Assembly (NCBI RefSeq): GCF_040783975.1
Contig: NZ_CP160631.1
Location: forward strand, 868,001 to 932,000
Direction: 5' to 3'
DNA length: 64,000 nucleotides
Source: Pantoea sp. Ep11b
Lineage (GTDB): Bacteria; Pseudomonadota; Gammaproteobacteria; Enterobacterales; Enterobacteriaceae
This document shows positions 51,097 through 60,261 of this stretch, piece by piece (position 1 is the first letter of the stretch; every line of letters starts with the position of its first letter). The notes below the pieces were generated by a model, which made no database searches, had not been told where the DNA came from, and saw only the letters and a program-made list of their open reading frames with translations. The translations under genes and the position numbers were made by a program.

Positions 51097-52599
51097 CTAC
51101 CGGCGGCGACCACCCAGCAGGCTGCCGAGTACGCCACGGATGATCTGAGTGGTGATCTGGCGGGTGGCGCTTTTCGCCATCGTCTGCACCACGCCGTCGT
51201 GTCTGCCGCCGCGCGGGCCGGTATGACCAAAGAGGATCTCTTTCAGTCCGCCGAGGATCCCGTTGTCGACCGCGACATCACCACCCTTGGCCGGCGGTGC
51301 GCTGGCCTGATCGCTGGCGGCCTGGAAACCCTGTTGCAGCTTTTCAAAGGCCGATTCACGATCGACTTCGGTCTCATATTTGCCGTAGAGCGGGGAGTGA
51401 TTGATCAGACCGTTACGTTCATCGCCGGTGACCGGCCCCATGCGCGAGCCGGGCGCAATCACCATCGCGCGCTCCACCACCGACGGGCTGCCTTTCTCAT
51501 CCAGGAAGGAGATCAGCGCTTCGCCGGTGCCCAGCGCCTGAATCGCCTCTACGCTGTCAAAGGCCGGATTGGTGCGCAGGGTTTCGGCCGCCGTTCTGAC
51601 CGCTTTCTGATCCCGCGGCGTAAAGGCGCGCAGGGCGTGCTGGACGCGGTTACCAAGCTGGCCCAGCACCCGATCGGGGATGTCGGCCGGGTTCTGCGTC
51701 ACAAACCAGACGCCGACGCCTTTCGAGCGGATCAGCCGCATTACCTGTTCGATCTTCTCCAGCAGCACCGGCGGCGCGTCGGTGAACAGCAGATGCGCCT
51801 CATCAAAGAAGAAGACCAGTTTCGGCTTGTCGGGGTCGCCCGCTTCCGGCAGGTGTTCATACAGCTCCGACAGCAGCCACAGCAGGCTGGTGGCGTAGAG
51901 TTTTGGCATCTGGTAAAGCTTTTCGGCGGAGAGGATGTTGATGACTCCTTTGCCGTTGCTGTCGACGCGCATCCAGTCAGCGATATCCAGCATCGGTTCA
52001 CCAAAGAAGTGTTCCGCACCCTGCTGCTCCAGCGTCAGCAGTCCGCGCTGAATAGCGCCGACCGAGGCGCTGTTGATGTTGCCATAGTGGCTCTGGAAGC
52101 TTCTGGCGTTGTCACCGATATACTGCGTCATGGCGCGCAGATCCTTAAAGTCCAGCAGCAGCAGACCCTGGTCATCGGCGATGCGGAAAATAATCTGCAG
52201 CACACCGCTCTGCACCTCATTCAGGTTCAGCAGTCGCGCCAGCAGCAGCGGCCCGAGATCGGAAACGGTGGCACGCACCGGATGACCTTTCTCGCCGAAG
52301 ATATCCCACAGCACCACCGGATTGCTCTGCGGCTGCCAGTCGGTCACGCCGATTTTTGCCAGCCGCGCCTGCAGCTTTTCACTGGACTGGCCCGCCATCG
52401 CCACGCCGGTCAGATCCCCTTTAACGTCGGCCATAAAGACCGGCACGCCGCTGGCGGAGAAGGATTCGGCCAGCTTCTGCAGCGTGACGGTTTTACCGGT
52501 GCCGGTCGCGCCGGTGATCAGGCCGTGGCGGTTGGCCATCTGCGGTAACAGGTGAAGTTCGGTGTCGGGGGTACGCGCAATCAGTAGCGGGGCAGTCAT
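51097..52599 (-). CDS. yjgR: YjgR, HerA-like P-loop ATPase (DUF853)
   Basis: A 500-aa ATPase with Walker [20 protein letters not shown] and Walker [14 protein letters not shown]. Closely matches E. coli YjgR (500 aa). Related to HerA/FtsK-type hexameric ATPases. Its cellular role is not established. ATG 52599 ([15 protein letters not shown]) with AGGAG 8 nt upstream is chosen over a GTG three codons earlier. In E. coli yjgR follows lptG directly. Here about 10 kb of accessory genes and yjiN intervene. Confidence 0.94.
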   Translation of the reverse strand: MTAPLLIARTPDTELHLLPQMANRHGLITGATGTGKTVTLQKLAESFSASGVPVFMADVKGDLTGVAMAGQSSEKLQARLAKIGVTDWQPQSNPVVLWDIFGEKGHPVRATVSDLGPLLLARLLNLNEVQSGVLQIIFRIADDQGLLLLDFKDLRAMTQYIGDNARSFQSHYGNINSASVGAIQRGLLTLEQQGAEHFFGEPMLDIADWMRVDSNGKGVINILSAEKLYQMPKLYATSLLWLLSELYEHLPEAGDPDKPKLVFFFDEAHLLFTDAPPVLLEKIEQVMRLIRSKGVGVWFVTQNPADIPDRVLGQLGNRVQHALRAFTPRDQKAVRTAAETLRTNPAFDSVEAIQALGTGEALISFLDEKGSPSVVERAMVIAPGSRMGPVTGDERNGLINHSPLYGKYETEVDRESAFEKLQQGFQAASDQASAPPAKGGDVAVDNGILGGLKEILFGHTGPRGGRHDGVVQTMAKSATRQITTQIIRGVLGSLLGGRRR

Positions 52600-52716
52600 G
52601 CTTTTCACTCCTGGCTAAAGGGTATGCCTGAAGGATAGCAAGCCGGACGTCTACAGGAGGAGAACAATCTGCCAGAAAAGATGCCGCTGCCCGTAGCACA
52701 GCGGCCGGAGACGGAT

Positions 52717-54288
52717 TTACTTCTCTACCTCTTCGAAGTTAAGCAGGCTGACACCGATGCCCTGCTGCAGATGGCTGAGATTGCTGCGCACCGCTACCTG
52801 AACCGCGCCCTGTAACAGCACGACAAACGGCGAATCCTGCTGGATGCGGGTCTGCAGCCCGGTGTAGAGGCTGCGGCGTTTCACCGCGTCGCTCTCTCCG
52901 GCGGCGGCGCGGGTCTGCGCGCTTAATTCCGGGATGGACCAGCCGACGCGCCACGCCAGGGTTTTGCCGCCGCCCGGCACGTTACTGGCAAAGGTGCTGG
53001 CGTTGGTATTGGGATCGATGTAATCCGCGCCCCAGTAGGTGAAGATCGCCTGGAAGTCACGGCTGCGCATTTTGCTCCAGAGCTCTGATTCCGCCACCGG
53101 CTGGAGATCGATCTGCACATCTGCTTTGGCAAAGCTCGCCTGCAGCGCCTGTGCCACGTCGATGTAAGGAGGCTGGTTTACCACCGTCAGCGCGATGCGG
53201 GTGCCCGGTTTAATGCCGCCTTTCTGCAGGATCGCCTGCGCCTTTTTCAGATCGTAATGGAACGGCGTACTGTTCAGCGCGCCGTCGAACCCGTCCGGCA
53301 GGAAGCTCTGATGAATGCGGTACTGCCCTTTCAGCAGCTGGTTTGCCAGGCTCTGATAGTCAACCAGCCAGCGAGCCGCCTGCCACAGGGCCGGGTTGCT
53401 CAGCGCCGGCTGCTGCGGGCTTTGAGTGTTAAAGCCGAGGTAGTAGATCAGGCTGGACGGGAAGGCGTCGACGCGCACATCCGGCACGCTTTTCAGCGCC
53501 GCAATCTGGTCCGGGCCGAGCTGATAAGCCACATCCACGTCGCCCTGCTGGAGAAGCAGGCGGCGGCTGCCGGGATCGGCGACCCCTTTCAGCAGCACCC
53601 GTTTCAGATGGGGCTTCTGCGTGCTGTAGGGGTTCGCCTCCAGCACCAGCGCCTGCAGCGGCACAAATTGTCTGATGGTATACGCCGCGCTGCCGGCGGA
53701 ATGGGACTTCAGCCAGCCGTTGCCGTAGTCATTATTGCTGGCGTGTTCCTGCGCCACTTTGCTGTCGACAATCGAGGCGACCGGCGCGGTCAGCAGGCGC
53801 AGCGCCAGATCGCTGCCGATCTCCGCAGGCCAGCGTAGCTCAAGCTGGTGGTCGTTAATCACCGTGAACTGCTGGTCGATGTTTTCCGGCGTCCAGCCAA
53901 ACTCGCCCAGGATAAAAGAGGGCGCTTTGTTAAGTTTTACCGCCCGGGTCAGGGAGAAGACCACATCCCGGGCGGTCAGCGGATTGCCGCTGGTGAAGCG
54001 GGCCTGCGGATTAAGGTCAAACACCAGGCTGTGAGGCGTTTTCCCCGGCTGCCAGCGCGTGGCCGCCAGCGGTGAGAGCCGCTGCGGATCCTGATGATCC
54101 GGCTCCAGCAGCATCTGATAGATATTGCGCAGGCTGCTGTTGCTGACCGTTTCAAAACTTTCGGCCGGGTCAAAACTGATAATGCCATCCAGCGGAACAG
54201 CGACCACCAGCGTATCGGCAGGCGTCGCGGCGTGAGCGGCGTGAGACAGCGCCAGAGCGGTAAAGAGGGATAAGAGCGTTTTGCGCAT
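52717..54288 (-). CDS. Family-5 extracellular solute-binding protein, orphan
   Basis: A 523-aa periplasmic binding protein of the peptide/nickel (SBP_bac_5) family. Signal peptide MRKTLLSLFTALALSHAAHA, then LVVAVPLDGIISFDPAESFETVSN, FTSGNPLTARDVVFSLTRAVKLN and the C-terminal YTGLQTRIQQDSPFVVLLQG. No permease or ATPase genes are adjacent, so it must work with a transporter encoded elsewhere. An N-terminal extension of 66 codons upstream of the signal peptide was rejected. The substrate is unknown. Confidence 0.9.
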   Translation of the reverse strand: MRKTLLSLFTALALSHAAHAATPADTLVVAVPLDGIISFDPAESFETVSNSSLRNIYQMLLEPDHQDPQRLSPLAATRWQPGKTPHSLVFDLNPQARFTSGNPLTARDVVFSLTRAVKLNKAPSFILGEFGWTPENIDQQFTVINDHQLELRWPAEIGSDLALRLLTAPVASIVDSKVAQEHASNNDYGNGWLKSHSAGSAAYTIRQFVPLQALVLEANPYSTQKPHLKRVLLKGVADPGSRRLLLQQGDVDVAYQLGPDQIAALKSVPDVRVDAFPSSLIYYLGFNTQSPQQPALSNPALWQAARWLVDYQSLANQLLKGQYRIHQSFLPDGFDGALNSTPFHYDLKKAQAILQKGGIKPGTRIALTVVNQPPYIDVAQALQASFAKADVQIDLQPVAESELWSKMRSRDFQAIFTYWGADYIDPNTNASTFASNVPGGGKTLAWRVGWSIPELSAQTRAAAGESDAVKRRSLYTGLQTRIQQDSPFVVLLQGAVQVAVRSNLSHLQQGIGVSLLNFEEVEK

Positions 54289-54974
54289 CGGAAAAGGTCC
54301 TGAGTCGTCGATGTGCTCTACACTACCGGGCGGCGCATCATCTCGAAATGCCGGTTTGTTCTGAGCTTTGCACAATTTTTCGCGTCGACGATCGGGCAAA
54401 AAGATAAAACGGAATAGTGGCAGTGCGTTATTATCTCGCGACGGATGGAACAGGATAAAATAAAAAGGCTGACCGCAGACGATCACAGATTGCGCATTGT
54501 CTGATGGTGTCGTCGCCGTTATTACGCCAGGATAAGCAACTGCTGAAATTATCCTGTATGGAAGTATGATATTTTTTTATTGGTTATTCAGCGTGATGAT
54601 GACCGGTCGAAAATAATAATGCTCACTCCTGCGTCAGAATGGCTAAATTACCGATGTTTATAGGGTTTTATTAGCAATTTTCCTGCTGTAAATCTGATAG
54701 CCCTTTGTTACCCCTCCGCAACAGCATGATAAACTTTCACTCTGAAATAGTTTAAATTCAATTTTTACATTCAGAAATAGTTATATCCCTAAGATTGCCA
54801 GGTTATTAACCGATATGTTCCGTTAGTCACCGAACCATAATTTTACCCGCCTTTATCTGTTCTGCCGTCGTCTGTCTTGTGTGCATTCCTCTCTGCGGAG
54901 CCTTTTTCGTCTGCACGCACTTTTCGCGCCAGAACGGATAAGCCGGGTATTCAGCAGATGAGAGTCGTGCGGAT
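54289..54974. other. Non-coding AT-rich interval upstream of the dehydrogenase operon
   Basis: About 690 bp without a supportable gene. From 54490 to 54830 it is clearly more AT-rich than its surroundings. It contains a direct repeat, TCTGAAATAGTT (54741-54752) and TCAGAAATAGTT (54771-54782), exactly 30 bp apart. It must hold divergent promoters for the solute-binding protein and the dehydrogenase operon. A short frame at 54827-55057 on the minus strand has no recognisable features. Confidence 0.7.
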
Positions 54975-55703
54975 ATGCTGTTAGAAAAACCCACCACCAG
55001 GCGTAAATTTTTGCTCGGTTCACTGCTGGCGCTGCCGCTCAGTGAACTGGTTTTCAAAGGCCTGACTGCGGCGCAGGCTGCGGAGATGGCCGCTCCCGAG
55101 TTAGCCGATTACAAACCGATCTTTTTCAGTGCGGATGAGTGGCAGTTCATCCTGGCTGCAACCGACCGTCTGATCCCGGCAGGCGGCAACGGCAAAGCGC
55201 CTGGCGCGCTGGAAACCAACGTCCCGATCTTTATCGATCAGCAGCTGCACAGTGAAGCCTTTGGCAGCGAGATCTATCTGCAGGGGCCCTTCAATACCCA
55301 GGCACCAGCGACGCTGGGCTATCAGATCCCGTTCCGTCCCCAGCAGATCTATCAGACCGGGATCCGGCTGATCGAACAGTGGTCGCAGAACACCCACCAG
55401 AAAGCGTTTCATGCGCTGACGCTGGAGGAGAAAGATGCGGTGCTGACCCAGGTAAACAAAAACCAGATCGATTTTGCCGCGCTGGGCGAAGCCGATCTCA
55501 AACCGGCGCACTTCTTCAGCCAGCTGCTCTCCGATACCAAACATGGTTACCTGGCCGACCCGATGTATGGCGGTAATAAAGGCATGAAAGCCTGGATCGC
55601 CATCGGCTTCCCGGGTGCGCGTGCCAGCTTCACCGAATGGGTGAAACAGCACAACGTGCCTTATCCACTGGGCCCGGTCAGCATCAAGGGTGAACGCGCA
55701 TAA
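54975..55703 (+). CDS. Gluconate 2-dehydrogenase-type gamma subunit (Tat-exported)
   Basis: A 242-aa small subunit (PF13618-like) of membrane-bound FAD dehydrogenases for gluconate, 2-ketogluconate or sorbitol. A twin-arginine signal, TTRRKFLLGSLLALPLSELVFKGL, is at the N-terminus. It carries the folded flavoprotein partner out with it. The body has FFSADEWQFILAATDRLIPAGG and the C-terminal DPMYGGNKGMKAWIAIGFPG, typical of the family. It is 31 bp before the flavoprotein gene and is the first gene of the operon. Confidence 0.92.
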   Translation: MLLEKPTTRRKFLLGSLLALPLSELVFKGLTAAQAAEMAAPELADYKPIFFSADEWQFILAATDRLIPAGGNGKAPGALETNVPIFIDQQLHSEAFGSEIYLQGPFNTQAPATLGYQIPFRPQQIYQTGIRLIEQWSQNTHQKAFHALTLEEKDAVLTQVNKNQIDFAALGEADLKPAHFFSQLLSDTKHGYLADPMYGGNKGMKAWIAIGFPGARASFTEWVKQHNVPYPLGPVSIKGERA

Positions 55704-55734
55704 GGCGCTTCGACATCAGGTAAACAGGATTATC

Positions 55735-57504
55735 ATGGCACAGGTTACTAAGAAAGAAGTCGACGTCGTGGTCTGCGGCCTCGGCTGGGCAGGCTCGCTG
55801 ATGAGCATCGAGCTGGCGCTGGCAGGTCTGGAAGTGCGCGCGCTGGAGCGCGGCGGCGATCGCGATTATGACGAATTCGCCTACCCGAAACCGGCGGATG
55901 AATATGCCTATGCGGTGCGCAACAAGGTGTTTGCGACCCCCGCCGAAGTGGCGGTCACCGTGCGTTACAACAGCAGCCAGACGGCGCTGCCGACCCGTAA
56001 GTGGGGCGCCTTTGCGCCGGGAACGGGCGTGGGTGGTGCCGGGATGCACTGGACGGCGGTACTGATCCGTCCGACCCCGACCGATCTTAAACTCAAGACC
56101 TACGTGGATCAGGCTTACAGGCCGGGCATCCTGCAGGAAGATATGCGGGTGATGGACTTCCCGTTCAGCTGGGAAGAGATTGAGCCCTACTACTATAAAT
56201 TCGAACTGATCTGCGGCCAGTCGGGCAACACCGGCAATCTGCGCGGCAAAATTCTGGAAGGCGGCGATCCGTTTGAAGGCCCGCGCTCCGAGCCTTACCC
56301 GCTGCCTGCGCTGGAAGATACGCTGAACAACGTGATGTTCAAAGAGGCGGCCACGAAACTGGGTTATCACCCGTTCCCGAACCCGTCCGCCTGCGTTTCG
56401 CGCGCGTGGAAGAACCCCTACGGCAACCAGATCGCGCCGTGCAACTACTGCGGCTACTGCAGCAAATATCCCTGCCTGAACTACTCCAAAGCGTCGCCGC
56501 AGACGGCGGTGATGGATTCGCTGAAGCGTATGCCGAACTTCTCCTATGAAGTGAATGCGGAAGTGATCAGGGTCGTGCTGAACGACGATAAGAAAACCGC
56601 GAAAGGGGTGATCTATATTGATGCGCAGGGCAACGAGTGTTTCCAGCCTGCAAAAATCGTGGTGCTGAGCAGCTTCCAGCTCTACAACGTGCGGCTGATG
56701 CTGCTCTCCGGGATCGGCAAGCCTTACAACCCGATCACTGAAGAGGGTGTGGTCGGCCGTAACTACGCGTTCCTGTCGAACGGCGGCGCGACCCTGTTCT
56801 TCAAAGACAAGAACTTCAATCCGTATGCCACGGCGGGCGCGACCGGCCAGATGTTCAACGATATTTCGCCAGGCAACTTCGACGGTCCGTCGCTGGGCTT
56901 CCTCGGCGGCGCGAAGATCCACAGCTCCCAGGCGACCGGTACGCCGATCAGCACCGCGCTGCCAAAAGGCACGCCGACATGGGGCATGGGCTACAAAGAG
57001 GGTCTGGAGGAGTGGTACGGCCATTCGATGAAGATCAGCATCACCACCACCTGCCAGTCTTATCGCGACATCTATCTGGATCTCGATCCGAACTACAACG
57101 ATCACCGTGGCCTGCCGCTGCTGCGCATGACCTTTAACTGGAAAGAGAACGAGCTGAAGCTGCAGCAGCATCTGAAGGGCATCGTCGGCAACATCGCCAA
57201 AGAGCTGAACCCGGACAGCATGAGCATGAGCTTCCTGCCGATGGGTGCGGATTTCGATATCACCAAATATGTCTCTACCCACAACGTGGGCGGCGCGATA
57301 ATGGGCGATAACCCGAAAACCTCGGCGCTCAATAAATATCTGCAGAGCTGGGATGTGCATAACGTCTTTGTGCCGGGCGGCAACGCCTTCCCGCAGAACT
57401 TCCAGGCGAACCCGACCGATACCATCGGTGCGATTACCCTGATGGCGGCACAGGCGATCAAAGATCACTACCTGAAAAATCCCGGCCCACTGGTACAGGC
57501 ATAA
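55735..57504 (+). CDS. GMC-family FAD dehydrogenase large subunit (gluconate/ketogluconate type)
   Basis: A 589-aa flavoprotein. The FAD-binding motif is VVVCGLGWAGSLMSIELALAGLEVRALERGG (residues 11-40), with GTGVGGAGMHW later and the GMC C-terminal NVFVPGGNAFPQNFQANPTDTIGAITLMAAQAI. A cysteine group, C236-NYC-GYC-SKYPC247, fits the [3Fe-4S] site described for FAD-glucose dehydrogenase. It oxidises a sugar acid or polyol in the periplasm and passes electrons to the cytochrome c subunit. The substrate cannot be fixed from sequence. It is 4 bp before the cytochrome gene. Confidence 0.92.
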   Translation: MAQVTKKEVDVVVCGLGWAGSLMSIELALAGLEVRALERGGDRDYDEFAYPKPADEYAYAVRNKVFATPAEVAVTVRYNSSQTALPTRKWGAFAPGTGVGGAGMHWTAVLIRPTPTDLKLKTYVDQAYRPGILQEDMRVMDFPFSWEEIEPYYYKFELICGQSGNTGNLRGKILEGGDPFEGPRSEPYPLPALEDTLNNVMFKEAATKLGYHPFPNPSACVSRAWKNPYGNQIAPCNYCGYCSKYPCLNYSKASPQTAVMDSLKRMPNFSYEVNAEVIRVVLNDDKKTAKGVIYIDAQGNECFQPAKIVVLSSFQLYNVRLMLLSGIGKPYNPITEEGVVGRNYAFLSNGGATLFFKDKNFNPYATAGATGQMFNDISPGNFDGPSLGFLGGAKIHSSQATGTPISTALPKGTPTWGMGYKEGLEEWYGHSMKISITTTCQSYRDIYLDLDPNYNDHRGLPLLRMTFNWKENELKLQQHLKGIVGNIAKELNPDSMSMSFLPMGADFDITKYVSTHNVGGAIMGDNPKTSALNKYLQSWDVHNVFVPGGNAFPQNFQANPTDTIGAITLMAAQAIKDHYLKNPGPLVQA

Positions 57505-57508
57505 GCGC

Positions 57509-58768
57509 ATGAACAAGCTGAAACTGAAATCTTTTATTCTGGCGAATGCGCTGCTGCTGAGCGGCATGGCGCTGCCGGCTCACGCCGAAGATGAGGCGCA
57601 ACTGATTAAGCAGGGCGAATATCTCTCCCGGCTGGGCGACTGCATGGCGTGTCACTCGCTGCCCGGCAAGCCGGCCTATTCCGGTGGCCTAGCGATTGAG
57701 TCGAACCTCGGCACTATCTTCTCCACCAACATCACACCGGATACGCAGCACGGCATCGGCAACTACAGCGAGCAGCAGTTCTCGGATGCGGTGCGCAAAG
57801 GCGTCCTGCCGGACGGCTCCCGCCTCTATCCGGCGATGCCCTACCCGGACTACGCGAAAATCAGCGATGCTGATATCCACGCGCTCTACGTCTACTTTAT
57901 GAAGGGCGTGCAGCCGAGCGCGGCGCAGCCGCCGGAGACCGATCTGCGCTTCCCGTTCAGTCAGCGCTGGGGGATGCGGTTCTGGAACTGGGCGTTCACC
58001 TCCGACAAGCCTTTCCAGCCGATTGGTGGTGCGTCCGCAGAGATCAATCGCGGGGCCTATATCGTCGAGAGTCTGGGCCACTGCGGCAGTTGCCATACGC
58101 CGCGCGGGCTGGGCATGAACGAAAAGGCGCTGGACAGCGGTGACGATCAGTTCCTGGCAGGCGGCAGCCTGAACCACTGGGAGGTGCCATCACTGCGCGG
58201 ACTACCGCACTGGAGCCAGCAGGAGGTGGTGGATTACCTGCAGACCGGGCGCAACGATAAAGCGGCGGTCGGCGGGGAGATGACCTCAGTGGTCGAGCAC
58301 AGCAGCTCACACATGACCGACGCCGATCTCAACGCCATCGCGGCGTACCTGAAGTTCCTGGGCGGTAACCCGCCGCTGCAGGCGGTTAACGTGCAGGCGC
58401 AGCAGGCGACGGAAGCGGAACTCACCGCCGCGAAGAACCTCAGCGAAGGCGAGCGTCTCTATCTGGATAACTGTGGTGCCTGTCACTTCGTTACCGGCAA
58501 AGGCGCCCCGGGCGTCTTCCCGGAGCTGGATCAGGCGACCATCGTGAATGCTAAAGATCCCACGGGTCTGATCCACACCATTCTGGCTGGCGCGCAGCAG
58601 CCCTCGACGGAGAAAGCCCCGTCGAAACTGGCGATGCCGGGCTTTGCCGGGCGGCTGAGTGATGATGAAGTCGCGCAGCTGGCGACCTTTATTCGTCAGG
58701 GCTGGAGCAACACCGCGCCTGCGGTGAGCGACGATCAGGTTGCTGAGGTGCGTAAAACGCTGAAGTAA
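57509..58768 (+). CDS. Triheme cytochrome c subunit of the dehydrogenase
   Basis: A 419-aa cytochrome with a Sec signal (LKSFILANALLLSGMALPAHA) and three heme sites: C45-MACH, CGSCH near residue 192 and CGACH near 324. This is the standard electron-transfer subunit of gluconate, 2-ketogluconate and alcohol dehydrogenases, delivering electrons to ubiquinone. Typical members end with a hydrophobic anchor. Here the C-terminus (TAPAVSDDQVAEVRKTLK) is short and polar. It is the last gene of the operon. Confidence 0.94.
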   Translation: MNKLKLKSFILANALLLSGMALPAHAEDEAQLIKQGEYLSRLGDCMACHSLPGKPAYSGGLAIESNLGTIFSTNITPDTQHGIGNYSEQQFSDAVRKGVLPDGSRLYPAMPYPDYAKISDADIHALYVYFMKGVQPSAAQPPETDLRFPFSQRWGMRFWNWAFTSDKPFQPIGGASAEINRGAYIVESLGHCGSCHTPRGLGMNEKALDSGDDQFLAGGSLNHWEVPSLRGLPHWSQQEVVDYLQTGRNDKAAVGGEMTSVVEHSSSHMTDADLNAIAAYLKFLGGNPPLQAVNVQAQQATEAELTAAKNLSEGERLYLDNCGACHFVTGKGAPGVFPELDQATIVNAKDPTGLIHTILAGAQQPSTEKAPSKLAMPGFAGRLSDDEVAQLATFIRQGWSNTAPAVSDDQVAEVRKTLK

Positions 58769-58774
58769 TGAGTC

Positions 58775-58811
58775 AGATGGCCCCCCGGTTGAGATGAGAG
58801 GGGGGCCATCT
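58775..58811. terminator. Hairpin between cytochrome c and marC genes
   Basis: A 12-bp inverted repeat (AGATGGCCCCCC / GGGGGGCCATCT) with a 13-nt loop lies in the 44-bp convergent gap. No clear T tract. It probably ends both transcripts. Confidence 0.6.
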
Positions 58812-58812
58812 C

Positions 58813-59481
58813 TCAGTGAAAGGTGTGCGCCACTTCCAGCACGCCGTTGATGACAAACTGCACGCCCATACAGACCAGCAAAAATCCCATCAGGCGCGAG
58901 ATCGCCTCAATGCCACTCTTACCGACCAGCTTCATGATGGCCCCTGAGCTGCGCAGCGAGATCCAGAGGATCAGGCTGACCAGCAGGAAGGTCAGCACCG
59001 GCGCAACGCTGATCACCCAGGCGGGAAAATCGACGCCACTTTTGACTGTTGACGCGGACGAGATGATCATCGCGATCGTACCCGGCCCGGCGGTGCTCGG
59101 CATCGCCAGCGGCACAAACGCGATATTCACCGGCTCTTTGGCCTCATCCAGCTCATCCAGCTTCTGCTTCGCCTCCACCGAATGACCCACTGGCTTCGCC
59201 GGGAACAGCATCCGGAAACCGATAAAGGCGACGATCAGGCCGCCTGCGATGCGCAGGCCCGGAATGGAGATGCCAAAGGTATGGAGCACCGCGTTGCCCG
59301 CGTACCAGGCCACCATCATGATGGCGAAGACATAGACGGACGCCTGGCGCGCCTGACGGTTGCGCTCCTGGAAGTTCATCTCGCCCGCCAGCCCTAAAAA
59401 CAGGGCTACGGTGGTAAGCGGGTTAGCCAGCGGCAGGATGACGACCAGCCCCAGGCTGACCGCTTTAATCAGTTCCAGCAT
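58813..59481 (-). CDS. marC: MarC-family inner-membrane protein
   Basis: A 222-aa membrane protein with six helices, nearly collinear with E. coli MarC (221 aa): [26 protein letters not shown] at the start, [18 protein letters not shown], then [28 protein letters not shown]. It was once linked to multiple antibiotic resistance because of its position next to marRAB in E. coli, but that role was not supported later. marRAB is not next to it here. Confidence 0.93.
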   Translation of the reverse strand: MLELIKAVSLGLVVILPLANPLTTVALFLGLAGEMNFQERNRQARQASVYVFAIMMVAWYAGNAVLHTFGISIPGLRIAGGLIVAFIGFRMLFPAKPVGHSVEAKQKLDELDEAKEPVNIAFVPLAMPSTAGPGTIAMIISSASTVKSGVDFPAWVISVAPVLTFLLVSLILWISLRSSGAIMKLVGKSGIEAISRLMGFLLVCMGVQFVINGVLEVAHTFH

Positions 59482-59496
59482 CGGTGATCTCCCCGG

Positions 59497-60132
59497 TTAG
59501 TGTTTCGGCCGCTCCAGCGCCTCAAGCAGTTCCGGGAAGAAGTCCTGCAGGATTTCTGGCGTCATCAGTTCGGGATACTGCATCAGATGTTCGCGGATAC
59601 GTTCGTTCACCTCCGGCAGCAGACGCTGGGCTGCGGCGCTGGCGGTGATCCGGTGCTTCTTCATGGCGCGCAGCAGATCGGCAGGCAGCGCATCTTCGTC
59701 GGCGTCGTCTTCAACCATCTCCAGCGCATCCAGCTCATCGAACATCTCCATCAACGCTTCGGTCTGCGGGGTTCGCGACTCATATTCACGCGGATGTTCA
59801 TCTTCCAGGAAGCGCAGCATCGCGCGCATTGGCGTACCATCAGGCGTCGACGGCGGCTCTGCGGCGAACCAGCTCAGCAGCTGGTGCATGGTGACCTGAT
59901 GGACGCGATAACCGCTGTCGACCAGTTCGTCGGCCAGCAGCTCGGCGGTTTCGTTCTCAATCAGGCAGATGTGGGTACGGTTGGGTTCGTACTGCTCCAG
60001 CCACTGGTAGATCTCTTCAATCACGCCATCGTCATACTCGAATTTTTTACTGAGATAGCTGCCATCCTGTTGGTGAACGCAGGCCTGAATCTGATCGGGG
60101 TCGAAGTAAAGTGCGATGTTGATGCCTTTCAT
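59497..60132 (-). CDS. Hypothetical acidic protein with IS110-recombinase-like N-terminal domain
   Basis: A 211-aa protein I do not recognise as a named family. Residues about 4-82 show the pattern of the RuvC-like N-terminal domain of IS110-family recombinases: a starting strand INIALYFD, QDGSYLSKKFEY, a helix EEIYQWLEQYEPNRTHICLIENETAELLADELVDSGYRVHQV, then D98 in a TPDGTPMRAMLRFL segment. Of the DEDD residues, Glu59 and Asp98 seem kept. The first Asp aligns with Ala7 and the last is missing. The remainder is Asp/Glu-rich and unlike a transposase. Function unknown; the domain call is from memory of the family. Confidence 0.6.
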   Translation of the reverse strand: MKGINIALYFDPDQIQACVHQQDGSYLSKKFEYDDGVIEEIYQWLEQYEPNRTHICLIENETAELLADELVDSGYRVHQVTMHQLLSWFAAEPPSTPDGTPMRAMLRFLEDEHPREYESRTPQTEALMEMFDELDALEMVEDDADEDALPADLLRAMKKHRITASAAAQRLLPEVNERIREHLMQYPELMTPEILQDFFPELLEALERPKH

Positions 60133-60223
60133 GCGTGCTGTCCTGTAGAAATCAAAACAACACTATAGCGCCCAACCCCAGGTTTAGGGAATGTCAGGCG
60201 TCACAGCATCGGGGCGTTTGATA

Positions 60224-60247
60224 CTCCCCTCACGGCAGAGAGGGGAG
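60224..60247 (-). terminator. Weak hairpin downstream of yjjA
   Basis: CTCCCCTC / GAGGGGAG with an 8-nt loop, 15 bp after the yjjA stop. It has no T tract. Confidence 0.4.
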
Positions 60248-60261
60248 CAGAGAGAAGGGGA

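Noticed and set aside
51199..52548. Plus-strand frame opposite yjgR (449 codons)
   Set aside because: Shadow of the yjgR frame. No start signal or domain.
54827..55057. Short minus-strand frame before the dehydrogenase operon
   Set aside because: It overlaps the Tat signal of the gamma subunit, has no ribosome site and no recognisable features.
55684..57567. Long minus-strand frame opposite the GMC dehydrogenase (627 codons)
   Set aside because: Antisense shadow of a well-supported flavoprotein gene, Arg/His/Val-rich, with no motif.
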